Shown here in pieces: positions 41,421-50,740 of a stretch of 64,000 bases of DNA. Made by a program: the position numbers and the translations under genes. Source of the stretch: Bacillota bacterium (GTDB lineage Bacteria; Bacillota; Clostridia; Christensenellales; SZUA-584); contig JAEWBO010000039.1 of NCBI GenBank assembly GCA_023391105.1, positions 1-64,000 of the forward strand. Direction: 5' to 3'. The notes under the pieces were generated by a model. It searched no databases. It saw only the letters and a program-made list of their open reading frames with translations, and was not told the origin of the DNA. Position 1 is the first letter of the stretch; each line of letters opens with the position of its first letter.

Positions 41421-41581
41421 AGGAAGCATTGGTTAACTCTGTGCGCCGTACTGACGGCTGATTTTGCTCTCTGCTGTGTCGCAAAACCTCGAAATAGCGC
41501 TGCTATTCCATCGGTTATGCTCCTTGCAGATCACAAAATCTTCTCGTCAAATCGGCACACCTCATTTAACCAGTACTTCCT
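41421..41581. repeat. 161-bp MITE-like inverted-repeat element
   Basis: Ends AGGAAGCATTGGTTAA (41421-41436) and TTAACCAGTACTTCCT (41566-41581) are inverted repeats (13 of 16 bp, mismatches only in the middle). The interior also pairs imperfectly along its length (e.g. GTGCGCCG with CGGCACAC, GATTTTG with CAAAATC), giving one long hairpin. No coding capacity. The left end abuts the T-box T tract exactly. It looks like a non-autonomous mobile or dispersed repeat; no second copy is in this window. Confidence 0.65.
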
Positions 41582-41762
41582 TGGAAACCTTGTATTTGCT
41601 GCGGGTAGCGATGGACTCAGAATGACACCTGATAGCAGAAAAGGGAGAACCAACGTCATTCTGTAAGAGCATATCGATTGAAGAATCTGTTCTTGCGGTC
41701 AAGTGGTAAAGCCATAAAGACCGCGGACGGAAGATTGGAAACACAAATTTGAGAGGTGGAGA

Positions 41763-43028
41763 ATGCTGACAAAAGCGCCGAAAGGCACGAAAGACGTTTT
41801 GCCTGCGCAGAGCAGCAAATGGCATTATGTTGAATCGGTGATACGAGACATTTGCGCGCGTTTCGGATACCGCGAGATACGCACGCCCGTGTTTGAGCAT
41901 ACCGAGCTGTTTTTGCGCGGTGTGGGAGACACGACAGACATCGTGCAAAAGGAGATGTACACGTTTGACGACAAGGGCGGACGCAGCTTAACGCTTAAGC
42001 CCGAGGGCACGGCAGGTGTGGTGAGAAGCTTTGTGGAAAACAGCCTCTTTTCAGGCGCGCAGCCCACAAAGATGTATTATCTGAGCACGCCGGTTTTCCG
42101 GTACGAACGCCCGCAGGCGGGGCGCTTAAGGGAGCATCATCAGTTCGGTGTCGAGGTTTTCGGTTCGCAGGGGCCATCCATCGACGCAGAGGTGATCACA
42201 GTGGCGCTGTCGCTGTTCCATACACTGGGCATCAACGGTCTTGCGCTAAATATCAACAGCATCGGCTGCAAAGAGTGCCGTCCGGCATATAACGCCGCGC
42301 TTCGCGAATACTTAAAGCAAAGGGAAGATTCGCTTTGCCGCAACTGCCGCGAGCGCATGGTCACCAATCCTTTGCGCACGCTGGACTGCAAAGAGGAAAC
42401 GTGCCGTGACATTGTGCGTGAAGCCCCTGTGATGCTGGATTGCCTGTGTGACGAATGCGCCGCACACTTCGAGGGCCTCAAAAAGAGGCTGGAAGCGGCG
42501 GGCATCGGGTACAGCGTCAATCCGTTTATCGTGCGCGGTCTCGACTATTACTCGAAGACGGTTTTTGAAATCATATCCACGGATATCGGCGCCCAAGGCA
42601 CCGTGTGCGGCGGCGGACGCTACGACGGGCTCGTGGAGGAGCTTGGCGGTCCGTCTATGCCGGGCATCGGCTTTGGCCTTGGCATCGAACGTCTGCTGCT
42701 CGTGCTGGAGTCACTGGGCATCGCGCTGCCCGAGCCGGGTCTGTGCGACGCGTACGTCTGCACGCTGGGCGATGCGGCAGAAGTGGAGGGCTTCTGCGTG
42801 ACAAAGCGTTTGCGCGAGGCGGGAATAAAGGCCGAGTGTGACCATATGGGCAGAAGCTTAAAGGCACAGCTCAAATATGCGGCCAAGCTGGGTGCGCGCT
42901 TCACGGTCATCATCGGTGACGACGAATTGAGCAAGGGCATTGCCGTTGTTCGGGATATGCAATTAAGCGAGGAAAAAACGGTTCCCTTAGCGGAGCTGAA
43001 TCAAATGATAAAGGCAGGAATACGATGA
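41763..43028 (+). CDS. hisS: Histidyl-tRNA synthetase
   Basis: Class II synthetase, 421 residues. It opens with the usual KAPKGTKDVLP; motif 2 includes YYLSTPVFRYERPQAGRLRE and HQFGVEVFG, the histidine loops RGLDYYSKTVFE and GGGRYDGLVEELGG follow, and motif 3 is GIGFGLGIERLL. A C-terminal anticodon-binding domain (about 325-420) is present. GAGAGGTGGAG precedes the ATG. Overlaps aspS by 4 bp (ATGA). Controlled by the upstream T-box. Confidence 0.97.
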   Translation: MLTKAPKGTKDVLPAQSSKWHYVESVIRDICARFGYREIRTPVFEHTELFLRGVGDTTDIVQKEMYTFDDKGGRSLTLKPEGTAGVVRSFVENSLFSGAQPTKMYYLSTPVFRYERPQAGRLREHHQFGVEVFGSQGPSIDAEVITVALSLFHTLGINGLALNINSIGCKECRPAYNAALREYLKQREDSLCRNCRERMVTNPLRTLDCKEETCRDIVREAPVMLDCLCDECAAHFEGLKKRLEAAGIGYSVNPFIVRGLDYYSKTVFEIISTDIGAQGTVCGGGRYDGLVEELGGPSMPGIGFGLGIERLLLVLESLGIALPEPGLCDAYVCTLGDAAEVEGFCVTKRLREAGIKAECDHMGRSLKAQLKYAAKLGARFTVIIGDDELSKGIAVVRDMQLSEEKTVPLAELNQMIKAGIR

Positions 43029-44806
43029 GCGAATTTTTGCAGGGGTGGAAAAGGACTGATTACTGCACCAAATTTTCGGTGGACGATGTGGGAAAAGACG
43101 TGACGCTGATGGGGTGGGTGCAAACGCGCCGTGATTTTGGCGCGCTGATATTTGTGGACTTGCGCGACAGAACGGGGCTCATGCAGGTTGTGTTTGATGA
43201 ATCGGTGCTTGAGGGTGATTTTTCGCGCGTGAGCAGCCTTCGGAGCGAGTTTGTTATCGCCGTGAAGGGCGCTATCGTGCGCCGCGACGAGGAAACGATC
43301 AACGAAAAGCTTCCGACTGGTCTTATAGAAGTGAAGGCTCGCGAGCTCAAAATACTGAGCCGCGCACAAACACCGCCTTTCGAAATTGAGGATGACACGG
43401 CAGTGCGTGAAGAACTGCGTTTAAAATACCGTTTTCTTGATTTGCGCCGTGCAACGATGCAAAAAAATATGCTGATACGCAGCAAAATTTCGGCTGCCGC
43501 TCGCGAGTATTTGATCAGCAACGGCTTCCTTGATATTGAGACGCCCATGCTAACCAAGAGCACTCCCGAGGGCGCGCGCGATTATCTGGTGCCTTCTCGC
43601 ATCCATCAGGGCAGCTTTTATGCGCTGCCGCAGTCGCCGCAAACACTGAAGCAGATACTAATGATATCCGGCTTCGATCGGTATTTCCAGATCGTCAAGT
43701 GCTTCCGCGACGAGGATTTACGGGCAGATCGTCAGCCTGAATTCACTCAGATCGACCTTGAGATGTCGTTTGTAGATGTCGACGACGTGATCACCATGAA
43801 CGAAGGTCTCATCGCCCATGTTTTCAAGCAGACGATGGGTATCGACATAAAGCTGCCGTTAAAACGGCTGCCTTACAAGGAAGCGATGGATCGCTATGGC
43901 TCGGACAAGCCGGATACGCGCTTTGACTTAGAGCTCATCAATGTGAGCGATATCGTGGCCAACAGCGGTTTTCAGGTGTTCTCGTCCGTCGTCAAGAACG
44001 GCGGCAGTGTACGCGCCATCAATGCCAAGGGCTGCGTGGACAAGTTCGCCCGCCGCGAGATTGACGCGCTTGTGGATTTTGTCAAGATATACGGCGCCAA
44101 GGGCATGGCATGGATATCCATGAAGGAAGATGGCATGCAGTCGCCCATCACCAAGTTCTTCACTGAGGAAGAAATGGACGCGCTGCTCAAACGTTTGGGA
44201 GCAGAGACCGGCGACATTATCTTCTTCGTGGGCGACAAGGACAAAGTCGTGTATGATTCGCTGGGCAATCTGCGTCTTAAGCTTGCCGAAAAGCTCGAAC
44301 TCATCGACGAGAGCGTGTTTGATCTGCTCTGGGTCGTGGATTTCCCGCTGTTCGAATACAGCGAGGAGGATAAGCGCTATATGGCGATGCATCATCCGTT
44401 TACCTCACCGAAGGACGAGGACGTGGACAGGCTCGAAAGCGATCCGGGCAGCGTGTATGCCAAGGCTTACGATATCGTGCTCAACGGCAACGAGATCGGC
44501 GGCGGCAGCATCCGTATTCATACCACGGAGCTGCAGGAGCGTATGCTTAAGGCGCTCGGCCATTCCAAGGAGGATGCGTGGGAGAATTTCGGGTTCCTGC
44601 TCGAAGCGCTGAAATTCGGCGCACCGCCGCACGGCGGCCTTGCGTTTGGCCTCGATAGGCTTGCAATGCTGTTGCTTGGATGTACGTCCATCCGCGACGT
44701 TATCGCATTCCCCAAGGTGCAGAACGCATCGTGCCTGATGACCAACGCGCCTGCGCGTGTGGAAGCAAAGCAGCTAAGAGAGCTGGGTATTAAGGTGACA
44801 GAATAA
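43025..44806 (+). CDS. aspS: Aspartyl-tRNA synthetase
   Basis: Class II synthetase, 593 residues, the long bacterial type with an N-terminal OB-fold anticodon domain (VTLMGWVQTRRDFG), class-II core with QSPQTLKQILM and FRDEDLRADRQPEFTQID, a GAD insertion (about 280-420), and motif 3 GLAFGLDRLAMLL. Its ATG overlaps the hisS stop, so both are expressed from the T-box transcript. Whether it is discriminating or also charges tRNA-Asn cannot be told safely from sequence. Confidence 0.97.
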   Translation: MSEFLQGWKRTDYCTKFSVDDVGKDVTLMGWVQTRRDFGALIFVDLRDRTGLMQVVFDESVLEGDFSRVSSLRSEFVIAVKGAIVRRDEETINEKLPTGLIEVKARELKILSRAQTPPFEIEDDTAVREELRLKYRFLDLRRATMQKNMLIRSKISAAAREYLISNGFLDIETPMLTKSTPEGARDYLVPSRIHQGSFYALPQSPQTLKQILMISGFDRYFQIVKCFRDEDLRADRQPEFTQIDLEMSFVDVDDVITMNEGLIAHVFKQTMGIDIKLPLKRLPYKEAMDRYGSDKPDTRFDLELINVSDIVANSGFQVFSSVVKNGGSVRAINAKGCVDKFARREIDALVDFVKIYGAKGMAWISMKEDGMQSPITKFFTEEEMDALLKRLGAETGDIIFFVGDKDKVVYDSLGNLRLKLAEKLELIDESVFDLLWVVDFPLFEYSEEDKRYMAMHHPFTSPKDEDVDRLESDPGSVYAKAYDIVLNGNEIGGGSIRIHTTELQERMLKALGHSKEDAWENFGFLLEALKFGAPPHGGLAFGLDRLAMLLLGCTSIRDVIAFPKVQNASCLMTNAPARVEAKQLRELGIKVTE

Positions 44807-44810
44807 CAAA

Positions 44811-45242
44811 ATGGACAGCTTAACGGAATACGGACAGGTTGTGGATATAAAAGGCGACGTTGCGCATGTGAAGTTCATGCGCACGTCAGCTTGCGGCAAG
44901 TGTCATGCTTGCGGCATGCTCTCCACACAAAATGAGATTGTGGTTCAGGTCAAGAACGAATATGATGCGGTCGTGGGCGACAAGGTGGCCGTGAGCATAC
45001 GCATGAAAAAAGCGATGGGGGCATCGGTGCTTGCCTATGTGTTCCCGCTGATTATGCTGATTTTTGGTGTGTTTTTAGGCTGGCTGCTCACGGACGTGTG
45101 GCATGTGTTCCAAAACGCCGATACCACGATGGCGTTGTGTGGCATAATTTTTGCTGTGCTGTCGTTTTTTCTGTTAAAAATGGCCGCGCCGTTATATAAT
45201 AAGTCGGTAGGCAATGTTTACCGTATGCTGGACAAAAAATAA
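44811..45242 (+). CDS. RseC/SoxR-reducing family membrane protein
   Basis: 143 residues: a soluble N-terminal part with clustered cysteines (CGKCHACGM, near 29-37), then two membrane helices (about 70-95 and 105-125). This is the RseC/MucC layout; in gammaproteobacteria RseC affects SoxR reduction, and in anaerobes relatives lie near Rnf or redox genes. The exact role here is unknown. It starts 4 bp after aspS with AAGGTGA within the aspS end, so it may be co-transcribed. Confidence 0.85.
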   Translation: MDSLTEYGQVVDIKGDVAHVKFMRTSACGKCHACGMLSTQNEIVVQVKNEYDAVVGDKVAVSIRMKKAMGASVLAYVFPLIMLIFGVFLGWLLTDVWHVFQNADTTMALCGIIFAVLSFFLLKMAAPLYNKSVGNVYRMLDKK

Positions 45243-45283
45243 CCAGCGAGATGCCTGAAAACGAAAGATAAAAAGGAGTCATT

Positions 45284-45619
45284 ATGTCTGATAAATCTAT
45301 AACGATTACCAATGCTGAATTTGAACAAACTGTGATGGGTGCAACGCGTCCTGTGCTGATAGACTTCTGGGCCGAATGGTGCAACCCGTGCCGCATGCTG
45401 AGCCCCACGGTCGATCAGATCGCGGAAGATTATAAAGACCGCGTAATTGTCGGCAAGGTGAATATCGATGAAGAGCCGGAGCTTGCAAATCGGTTTGGTG
45501 TGATGAGCATTCCCACGCTGATCGTATTTAACGATGGAAATGTGGCAGCCAAAACAGTTGGTGTGGTGCCTAAAACAAAAATCGCGAAGATGCTGGACGA
45601 TGTGCTGGGCGGTGAATAA
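45284..45619 (+). CDS. trxA: Thioredoxin (CNPC active site)
   Basis: 111 residues, complete thioredoxin fold: VLIDFWAEWCNPC, then VNIDEEPELANRFGVMSIPTL with the cis-Pro loop, then VGVVPK. The redox pair is C33-N34-P35-C36; most thioredoxins have CGPC. AAAGGAGTCATT precedes the ATG. It is presumably reduced by thioredoxin reductase encoded elsewhere. The altered XP dipeptide may shift its redox potential. Confidence 0.93.
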   Translation: MSDKSITITNAEFEQTVMGATRPVLIDFWAEWCNPCRMLSPTVDQIAEDYKDRVIVGKVNIDEEPELANRFGVMSIPTLIVFNDGNVAAKTVGVVPKTKIAKMLDDVLGGE

Positions 45620-45720
45620 CCGCACAGCCTCCGTATCCGCACAAACCACAGCTATAAAAAAAGATAGTCAATTATTCGACAGTTTGATATAATGAATTGT
45701 TAAGTTAAGTGGGGGATGTT

Positions 45721-45981
45721 ATGGAACCATTAAGAGTATCCACCAAGTCGCAGCCCAAATCCGTTGCGGGTGCTGTTGCGGCTATGATAAATGAGCATCA
45801 GCGTGCCGAGATACTGGCCGTTGGTGCAGGCGCTGTCAATCAGGCTATTAAGGCGATTGCCATTACACGCGGGTTTATGGCGCCGCGCGGCATTGAAATT
45901 GTCGTGATTCCCGCTTTTGCCAATATAGAGATAGACGGCATATTAAGGACATCGATCAAGCTGATCGTCGAGGTTCGCTAG
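45721..45981 (+). CDS. spoVS: Stage V sporulation protein S
   Basis: 86 residues, the near-invariant SpoVS/Alba-like protein: LRVSTKSQPKSVAGAVAAM at the start and RGIEIVVIPAFANIEIDG later. It binds nucleic acid and in Bacillus affects sporulation and septation. ATG 45721 follows GGGGGATGTT; a GTG at 45709 is in frame but would add residues not usual in the family. TATAAT at 45688-45693 is the likely -10. It has its own terminator. Confidence 0.96.
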   Translation: MEPLRVSTKSQPKSVAGAVAAMINEHQRAEILAVGAGAVNQAIKAIAITRGFMAPRGIEIVVIPAFANIEIDGILRTSIKLIVEVR

Positions 45982-45992
45982 ACGAATGCGAG

Positions 45993-46020
45993 ATTCGGCA
46001 GATTATGCCGATTTTTTTTT
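45993..46020 (+). terminator. Intrinsic terminator of spoVS
   Basis: TCGGCA (45995-46000) pairs with TGCCGA (46006-46011), followed by nine T residues. Confidence 0.85.
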
Positions 46021-46126
46021 ACAGGACAATCAAAAAGCATAAATTTTGGGATGATAGCGCTAATGAGCGTCCATGATACATCAGGGCATATTCTTAATTC
46101 GAAAATGACAAAAGAGGTTGCTTTAT

Positions 46127-49100
46127 TTGTTTTTAAAATGCATTGAAATGACGGGGTTCAAGTCTTTCCCGGAAAAAACACAAATGCATATGAACGGGTC
46201 AATCATCGGTGTTGTGGGGCCTAACGGCAGCGGCAAGAGCAATGTTTCCGATGCTGTCAGATGGGTGCTCGGCGAACAGAGCCCGCGTATGCTGCGAGGC
46301 GGTATGATGCAGGATGTGATTTTTGCGGGCACGCAGACACGCAAGCCGCGTTCATACTGCGAGGTGACGCTCGTGTTCGACAACACGGATGCGCGGCTGG
46401 GCACCGATTATACCGACATTGAGATATCGCGCAAGCTTTACCGGAGCGGCGAGAGCGAGTATGCCATCAACAACACAAAATGCCGCCTGAAAGATATTCT
46501 GGAGCTGTTTCGTGATACAGGTATCGGCAAGGAAGGTTACTCGATCATTGGACAAGGTCGTATCGACGAAATATTGAGCGAAAAGTCGACCGATCGCCGC
46601 CGCGTATTCGAGGAAGCCGCCGGTATCATGAAATACCGTGTGCGCAAAGAAGAGGCGGAACGCAAGCTGGACAGAACGCGCCAGAACCTCGTGCGCGTGG
46701 AAGATATTTTGCGCGAGCAGTCGTTTATGATCGAGCCGCTTAAGAAACAGGCGGACGACGCGACGGTATTCCTGGAGCTTGGCAAACGGCTCAAAACGCT
46801 GGATGTCAACCTGTTTCTGCGCAACTACGATAAACAAACGGAAAAGATTGTGCGGCTGGAAGCCGCAAAGATAGAGCTGGAAGAAGAGCGTGCCGAAAAG
46901 GAAAAGCTGCTTAACGATCTGACTGCGGTGCTTGCGAGTCAGCAGGAAGAAGCACGCCGCGCTGAAGAACAGGGCGGAGAGCTTGCGCAGCAGATCAGCG
47001 TCAGCATGGCTGAGCTCGAACGCGTGGAGGGTGAGATCAGGCTCTGCGAAGAGCGTATCGCCAACATCGATAAAGACAGCGAGCGTGTACGGAGCGAAAT
47101 TGCCGAGGCTGAAAAAAAGATAGCGGATCTGTCGCTTAATGAACAGACAAATATTAGCCGCATCAAGCAGATTGAAAGCGAGCTTGAGCGATATAAGCAA
47201 ATCGCCGGCGACACCTGCAAAGAGCTCGAAGCGCTCACCACCGCCGTGGAAGACCGCGTCCGTGTGATCGAGACGGTGCAGAGCGAAAAGGTTCAGAGCA
47301 TTGAGAAGATGGCCGACGTGCGCAGCGCCGTATCTGCTTTGGAAGAAAAGGGCAGCAATTTGCAGCAGCGGCTCGCGGAAATCGAGACGCAAATAGCGGC
47401 GTTGACGGAAGAAAAAACGAAATCCGAGCAGGCGCTCGTTGCGCTGGACGAAGGGCTGCATAAGCTTTCGCAAAAGTCCGGCGATATTCGCCGCCGGTTT
47501 AATGAAGCGGTACAAAAGGAACGCGCTGCGTCCACATATTTTGCAGAGACGCAGCAGGCGCTTGAGGCCGCGAGGCGTGAGTATGCATCCAGCGCGGCGT
47601 CCGCGAGGTTCCTTGGCGAAATGAAGGCCAGCTTCGAAGGGTATGCCGAGAGCGTGAAAAACCTCATGCTCGCGGGCAAGTCCAATAAGGAGCTTGGCAG
47701 CCGCATCATCGGCACCGTGGCAGACGTCATGTCTGTACCGACCAAATATGAAGCGGCTGTGGAGACCTGCCTTGGCGCGGCATTGCAGAACATCATCGTC
47801 AATGATGAGTACGATGCGAAGCAGCTGATCGCTTATCTTCGCCAGCAGAGTCTGGGGCGTGTCACATTTCTGCCGCTTCAGGCACTGCGTCCGCGCTCAT
47901 TATCGGATGAAGAACGCGCCAAAATAAAAGAAAACGGTGTTTTCGGCATCGCAAGCGAGCTGGTGTCGTGTCACACAGCGCAAAAAGCCATCGACTTTCT
48001 GCTGGGACGTACCGTGATTGTCAACGACAACGATACGGCAATTCGCGTGATGAGAAGCTGCAATCAAGCTTTCCGCGTGGTGACGCTCGAGGGTGATGTG
48101 TTCAATCCGGGCGGCTCTATTACGGGCGGCAGCGTGCGTCGCGAAAGAAGCGGGCTGGTATCGAGAGACCGCCGCGAGGAAGAATTAAAACAGCGTGCGG
48201 CCAAGCTGGCCGAGCAGGTCTCGGAGCTGGAAAATGCACTCGAAGCACGCAAAGCCGAGCGTGACGGCCTGCAGGAGGAAATAGACAAGCTGCGCACCGC
48301 GCTGCATGATAACGAGATCGAGGCGGCCACGAGCCGCGAAAAGCGTGAAGCCTTGGTGGCAGCCGCTCAGGACGCTCAGCGCCGCAGCGAAGCCATGCAA
48401 AAAGAACGTGGCGAGCTTATGCAAAGTCACAGAGAGATCAGTGAAGAGATTGAGCGGTTTGCCACGCTGCAAAGCGATATCAAACAGTCCAGTGAGACGC
48501 GCAGCGAGGATTATAAACGGCTGGAAGATGAATATAATAAGAATGCGGCTCAAATTGAGCTGTTAAAGCAGCGCCAGCATGACGCCGAACTTAAGAGCGC
48601 CGAGCTGTTCCGTGAAAACACCTCGCTCGTGAACGATAATCTGCGCCTTGGTATGGAACGACAGGAGACCGAGCGCATGCATTCAGCGCGCAAGATGACG
48701 CTGGAGCTCAATGCTGAGAGCGAGGAGAACCTAAGGCAAATTAATGCCCAGCTAGAGGAAAAACAGGCAGAGAAGAAAAACGCGCTGGATGACTTAAAAC
48801 AGAGACAAAGCGAAATGACGCAAGGACGAAGCGCGTCATTGCAGGCGCTTGCCGATCTTGAAGCGCTTATCGACAAGACACGAAGAGAGATTATTGAAGC
48901 TTCCGAGAAGGCCATGCGCACCGCGTTTAACATTGAAAAGACGCAGGGCGAAATGGAAGCCGCACAGAACAGGCTATGGGACACACATCAGCTCACTTAT
49001 GCGAACGCGCTGAATGAACGTGAGGATATCGATCTTTCGGGTGCGCAGGCCGAAGCGGAAGAGATTCGTGAAAAGCTGCGCGAGCTCGGAAGCGTGAATC

Positions 49101-49690
49101 CGGGTGCGATAGACGAGTATGCGGCGCTAAATGAACGTATGACATCGCTCACGACACAGAAGGATGACCTGGAGAAGGCCGAAGCCGATATGCACAAGCT
49201 TATTGCTTCTCTGGTTACCGAGATGCGGCGTACCTTTCGTGACAGCTTCGATCTTATCAACAAATACTTTGGACAGACGTTTAAAGAGCTTTTCGACGGC
49301 GGACGCGCCGAACTGATGCTTGAAGAGGGCGAGGATATCATGGAATGCGGTATCGAGATCGTCGCCGAACCGCCGGGTAAAAAGCTGCAAAAGATCACAC
49401 TGCTGTCGGGCGGAGAAAAGGCCCTTACGGCTATCAGTCTGCTGTTTGCGCTACTGAAGATCAATCCGTCGCCCGTGTGCATACTCGACGAGATCGACGC
49501 GGCGCTGGACGAAGCCAATGTGAGAAAGTTCGCGGAATATCTGGAGAAATATGCACAAACCATGCAGTTCATCGTGATTTCCCACAGAAAACCCACGATG
49601 GCGGTCTGCAATAGTCTTTATGGACTTGCGATGGAAGAAAAGGGTGTATCGAGATTGCTTTCTGTCCGGCTGGACAAGGAGAATGAATGA
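46127..49690 (+). CDS. smc: Chromosome partition protein SMC
   Basis: 1187 residues. Walker A GPNGSGKSN at 31-39, Q-loop region, two long coiled coils (about 165-500 and 670-1020), hinge (about 505-660, with GTVADVMSVP and GGSITGGSVR), and the C-terminal head with signature LLSGGEKALTAISLL near 1092 and Walker B CILDEIDAALDEANV. It dimerises and, with ScpAB, compacts and segregates chromosomes. I chose TTG 46127 (FLKCIEMTGFKSF) because AAGAGG lies 9 bp upstream and family members start there; TTG 46118 is in frame. rnc, which often precedes smc, is absent. ftsY overlaps the stop. Confidence 0.96.
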   Translation: MFLKCIEMTGFKSFPEKTQMHMNGSIIGVVGPNGSGKSNVSDAVRWVLGEQSPRMLRGGMMQDVIFAGTQTRKPRSYCEVTLVFDNTDARLGTDYTDIEISRKLYRSGESEYAINNTKCRLKDILELFRDTGIGKEGYSIIGQGRIDEILSEKSTDRRRVFEEAAGIMKYRVRKEEAERKLDRTRQNLVRVEDILREQSFMIEPLKKQADDATVFLELGKRLKTLDVNLFLRNYDKQTEKIVRLEAAKIELEEERAEKEKLLNDLTAVLASQQEEARRAEEQGGELAQQISVSMAELERVEGEIRLCEERIANIDKDSERVRSEIAEAEKKIADLSLNEQTNISRIKQIESELERYKQIAGDTCKELEALTTAVEDRVRVIETVQSEKVQSIEKMADVRSAVSALEEKGSNLQQRLAEIETQIAALTEEKTKSEQALVALDEGLHKLSQKSGDIRRRFNEAVQKERAASTYFAETQQALEAARREYASSAASARFLGEMKASFEGYAESVKNLMLAGKSNKELGSRIIGTVADVMSVPTKYEAAVETCLGAALQNIIVNDEYDAKQLIAYLRQQSLGRVTFLPLQALRPRSLSDEERAKIKENGVFGIASELVSCHTAQKAIDFLLGRTVIVNDNDTAIRVMRSCNQAFRVVTLEGDVFNPGGSITGGSVRRERSGLVSRDRREEELKQRAAKLAEQVSELENALEARKAERDGLQEEIDKLRTALHDNEIEAATSREKREALVAAAQDAQRRSEAMQKERGELMQSHREISEEIERFATLQSDIKQSSETRSEDYKRLEDEYNKNAAQIELLKQRQHDAELKSAELFRENTSLVNDNLRLGMERQETERMHSARKMTLELNAESEENLRQINAQLEEKQAEKKNALDDLKQRQSEMTQGRSASLQALADLEALIDKTRREIIEASEKAMRTAFNIEKTQGEMEAAQNRLWDTHQLTYANALNEREDIDLSGAQAEAEEIREKLRELGSVNPGAIDEYAALNERMTSLTTQKDDLEKAEADMHKLIASLVTEMRRTFRDSFDLINKYFGQTFKELFDGGRAELMLEEGEDIMECGIEIVAEPPGKKLQKITLLSGGEKALTAISLLFALLKINPSPVCILDEIDAALDEANVRKFAEYLEKYAQTMQFIVISHRKPTMAVCNSLYGLAMEEKGVSRLLSVRLDKENE

Positions 49691-50586
49691 GCGTATTTGA
49701 TAAGATAAAAGGCGGTCTGAAAAAGACGCGCGACAGTATATCGTCCAAGGTGGGCAGCGTGCTTGCCGCGTTTAAACAAATCGACGACGATTTCTATGAT
49801 GAGCTGGAAGAAACGCTGATACTCTGCGATATCGGCGTGAATGCCGTGGAAGATATCATGACGAAGCTGCGCCAAAAGGTCAAGGAAAAGTCGGTCACGG
49901 ACACAGCAGCTGTGAAGCCGCTGCTCGTGGACATCATCACCGAGATGCTGACGTTTGACAATGAACAAATAGACGGCGCGGGCGCAATTCTAATCGTAGG
50001 CGTCAACGGGGTCGGCAAAACGACGGCGATCGGAAAAATGGCGCATCAGTTTATTTCTCAGGGCAAGAGCGTGTTGCTTGCGGCGGCGGATACGTTCCGC
50101 GCGGCGGCGGCGGAACAGCTCAGTATGTGGGGCGAGCGCTCAGGCGCGCGCGTCGTGAAATACGGCGAGGGAGCCGATCCGGCCGCGGTGGTCTATGATG
50201 CCATTGATTCAGCGAAGCACCGCAATGTCGATCTCGTGATTGTGGATACGGCGGGACGGTTGCACAACAAGAAGAACCTGATGAACGAGCTGTCCAAGAT
50301 CAATCGCGTCATTGATAAATCCTATGACGCGGCACATAAGCGCACCTATCTTGTGCTGGACGCCACGACGGGGCAGAACGCGATATCTCAGGCGAAGGAA
50401 TTTGCGCAGGTCACCGACTTATCGGGGCTGATTTTGACCAAGATAGACGGCACGGCCAAGGGCGGCATCGTCTGTGCGATTTGCAGCGACATGCAGCTGC
50501 CCGTGGTGTATTTGGGCGTGGGCGAGGGCATGGAAGATTTGCAGCCGTTTGATCCGCGTGCATTCGCGCAGAGCCTGATCGACTAA
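49687..50586 (+). CDS. ftsY: Signal recognition particle receptor FtsY
   Basis: 299 residues. GTPase that docks SRP-ribosome complexes at the membrane. The N domain is followed by the G domain with GVNGVGKTT at 105-113, DTAGR near 190, and TKIDGTAKGG near 255. The acidic A domain of E. coli FtsY is lacking, as usual in Firmicutes. The ATG overlaps the smc stop (ATGA). A terminator follows, separating it from ffh. Confidence 0.96.
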   Translation: MSVFDKIKGGLKKTRDSISSKVGSVLAAFKQIDDDFYDELEETLILCDIGVNAVEDIMTKLRQKVKEKSVTDTAAVKPLLVDIITEMLTFDNEQIDGAGAILIVGVNGVGKTTAIGKMAHQFISQGKSVLLAAADTFRAAAAEQLSMWGERSGARVVKYGEGADPAAVVYDAIDSAKHRNVDLVIVDTAGRLHNKKNLMNELSKINRVIDKSYDAAHKRTYLVLDATTGQNAISQAKEFAQVTDLSGLILTKIDGTAKGGIVCAICSDMQLPVVYLGVGEGMEDLQPFDPRAFAQSLID

Positions 50587-50601
50587 GAGATGATGATCTG
50601 A

Positions 50602-50626
50602 GGCGTCGGTATACGACGCTTTTTTT
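50602..50626 (+). terminator. Intrinsic terminator of smc-ftsY
   Basis: GCGTCG (50603-50608) pairs with CGACGC (50614-50619), followed by seven T residues. Confidence 0.88.
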
Positions 50627-50628
50627 CA

Positions 50629-50726
50629 TTAAATCTGTCGTCCCTGAGGCCTACAGCGACGATGGTATCATGAGCGAAGTGAGTAAAACGGCTGCCGACA
50701 ACCTGAAGGCCCTAATGGGCAAATAG
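50629..50726 (+). pseudogene. Possible 3' remnant of a lost gene
   Basis: The frame reads IKSVVPEAYSDDGIMSEVSK and ends TAADNLKALMGK before TAG, with host-like codon use. It starts directly after the ftsY terminator without a usable start (an internal ATG at 50670 has no ribosome site) and is followed by a terminator. The family is not recognised. Chance cannot be excluded for so short a stretch. Confidence 0.3.
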
Positions 50727-50740
50727 TCATGGTTTATGAA

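Larger units (their letters stand above)
41173..41762. other. Long hisS leader region: promoter, T-box, MITE-like element, repeat remnant
   Basis: 590 bp without a gene. In order: promoter (41173-41201), T-box leader RNA with terminator (about 41208-41420), a 161-bp inverted-repeat element (41421-41581), a degenerate copy of the GTCATTCTGA repeat (about 41610-41690), then GAGAGGTGGAGA as hisS ribosome site. Confidence 0.75.

Noticed and set aside
46352..47515. 387-codon minus-strand frame inside smc
   Set aside because: It lies wholly within a conserved smc gene, reads as low-complexity Leu/Phe/His-rich sequence, and has no start signal.
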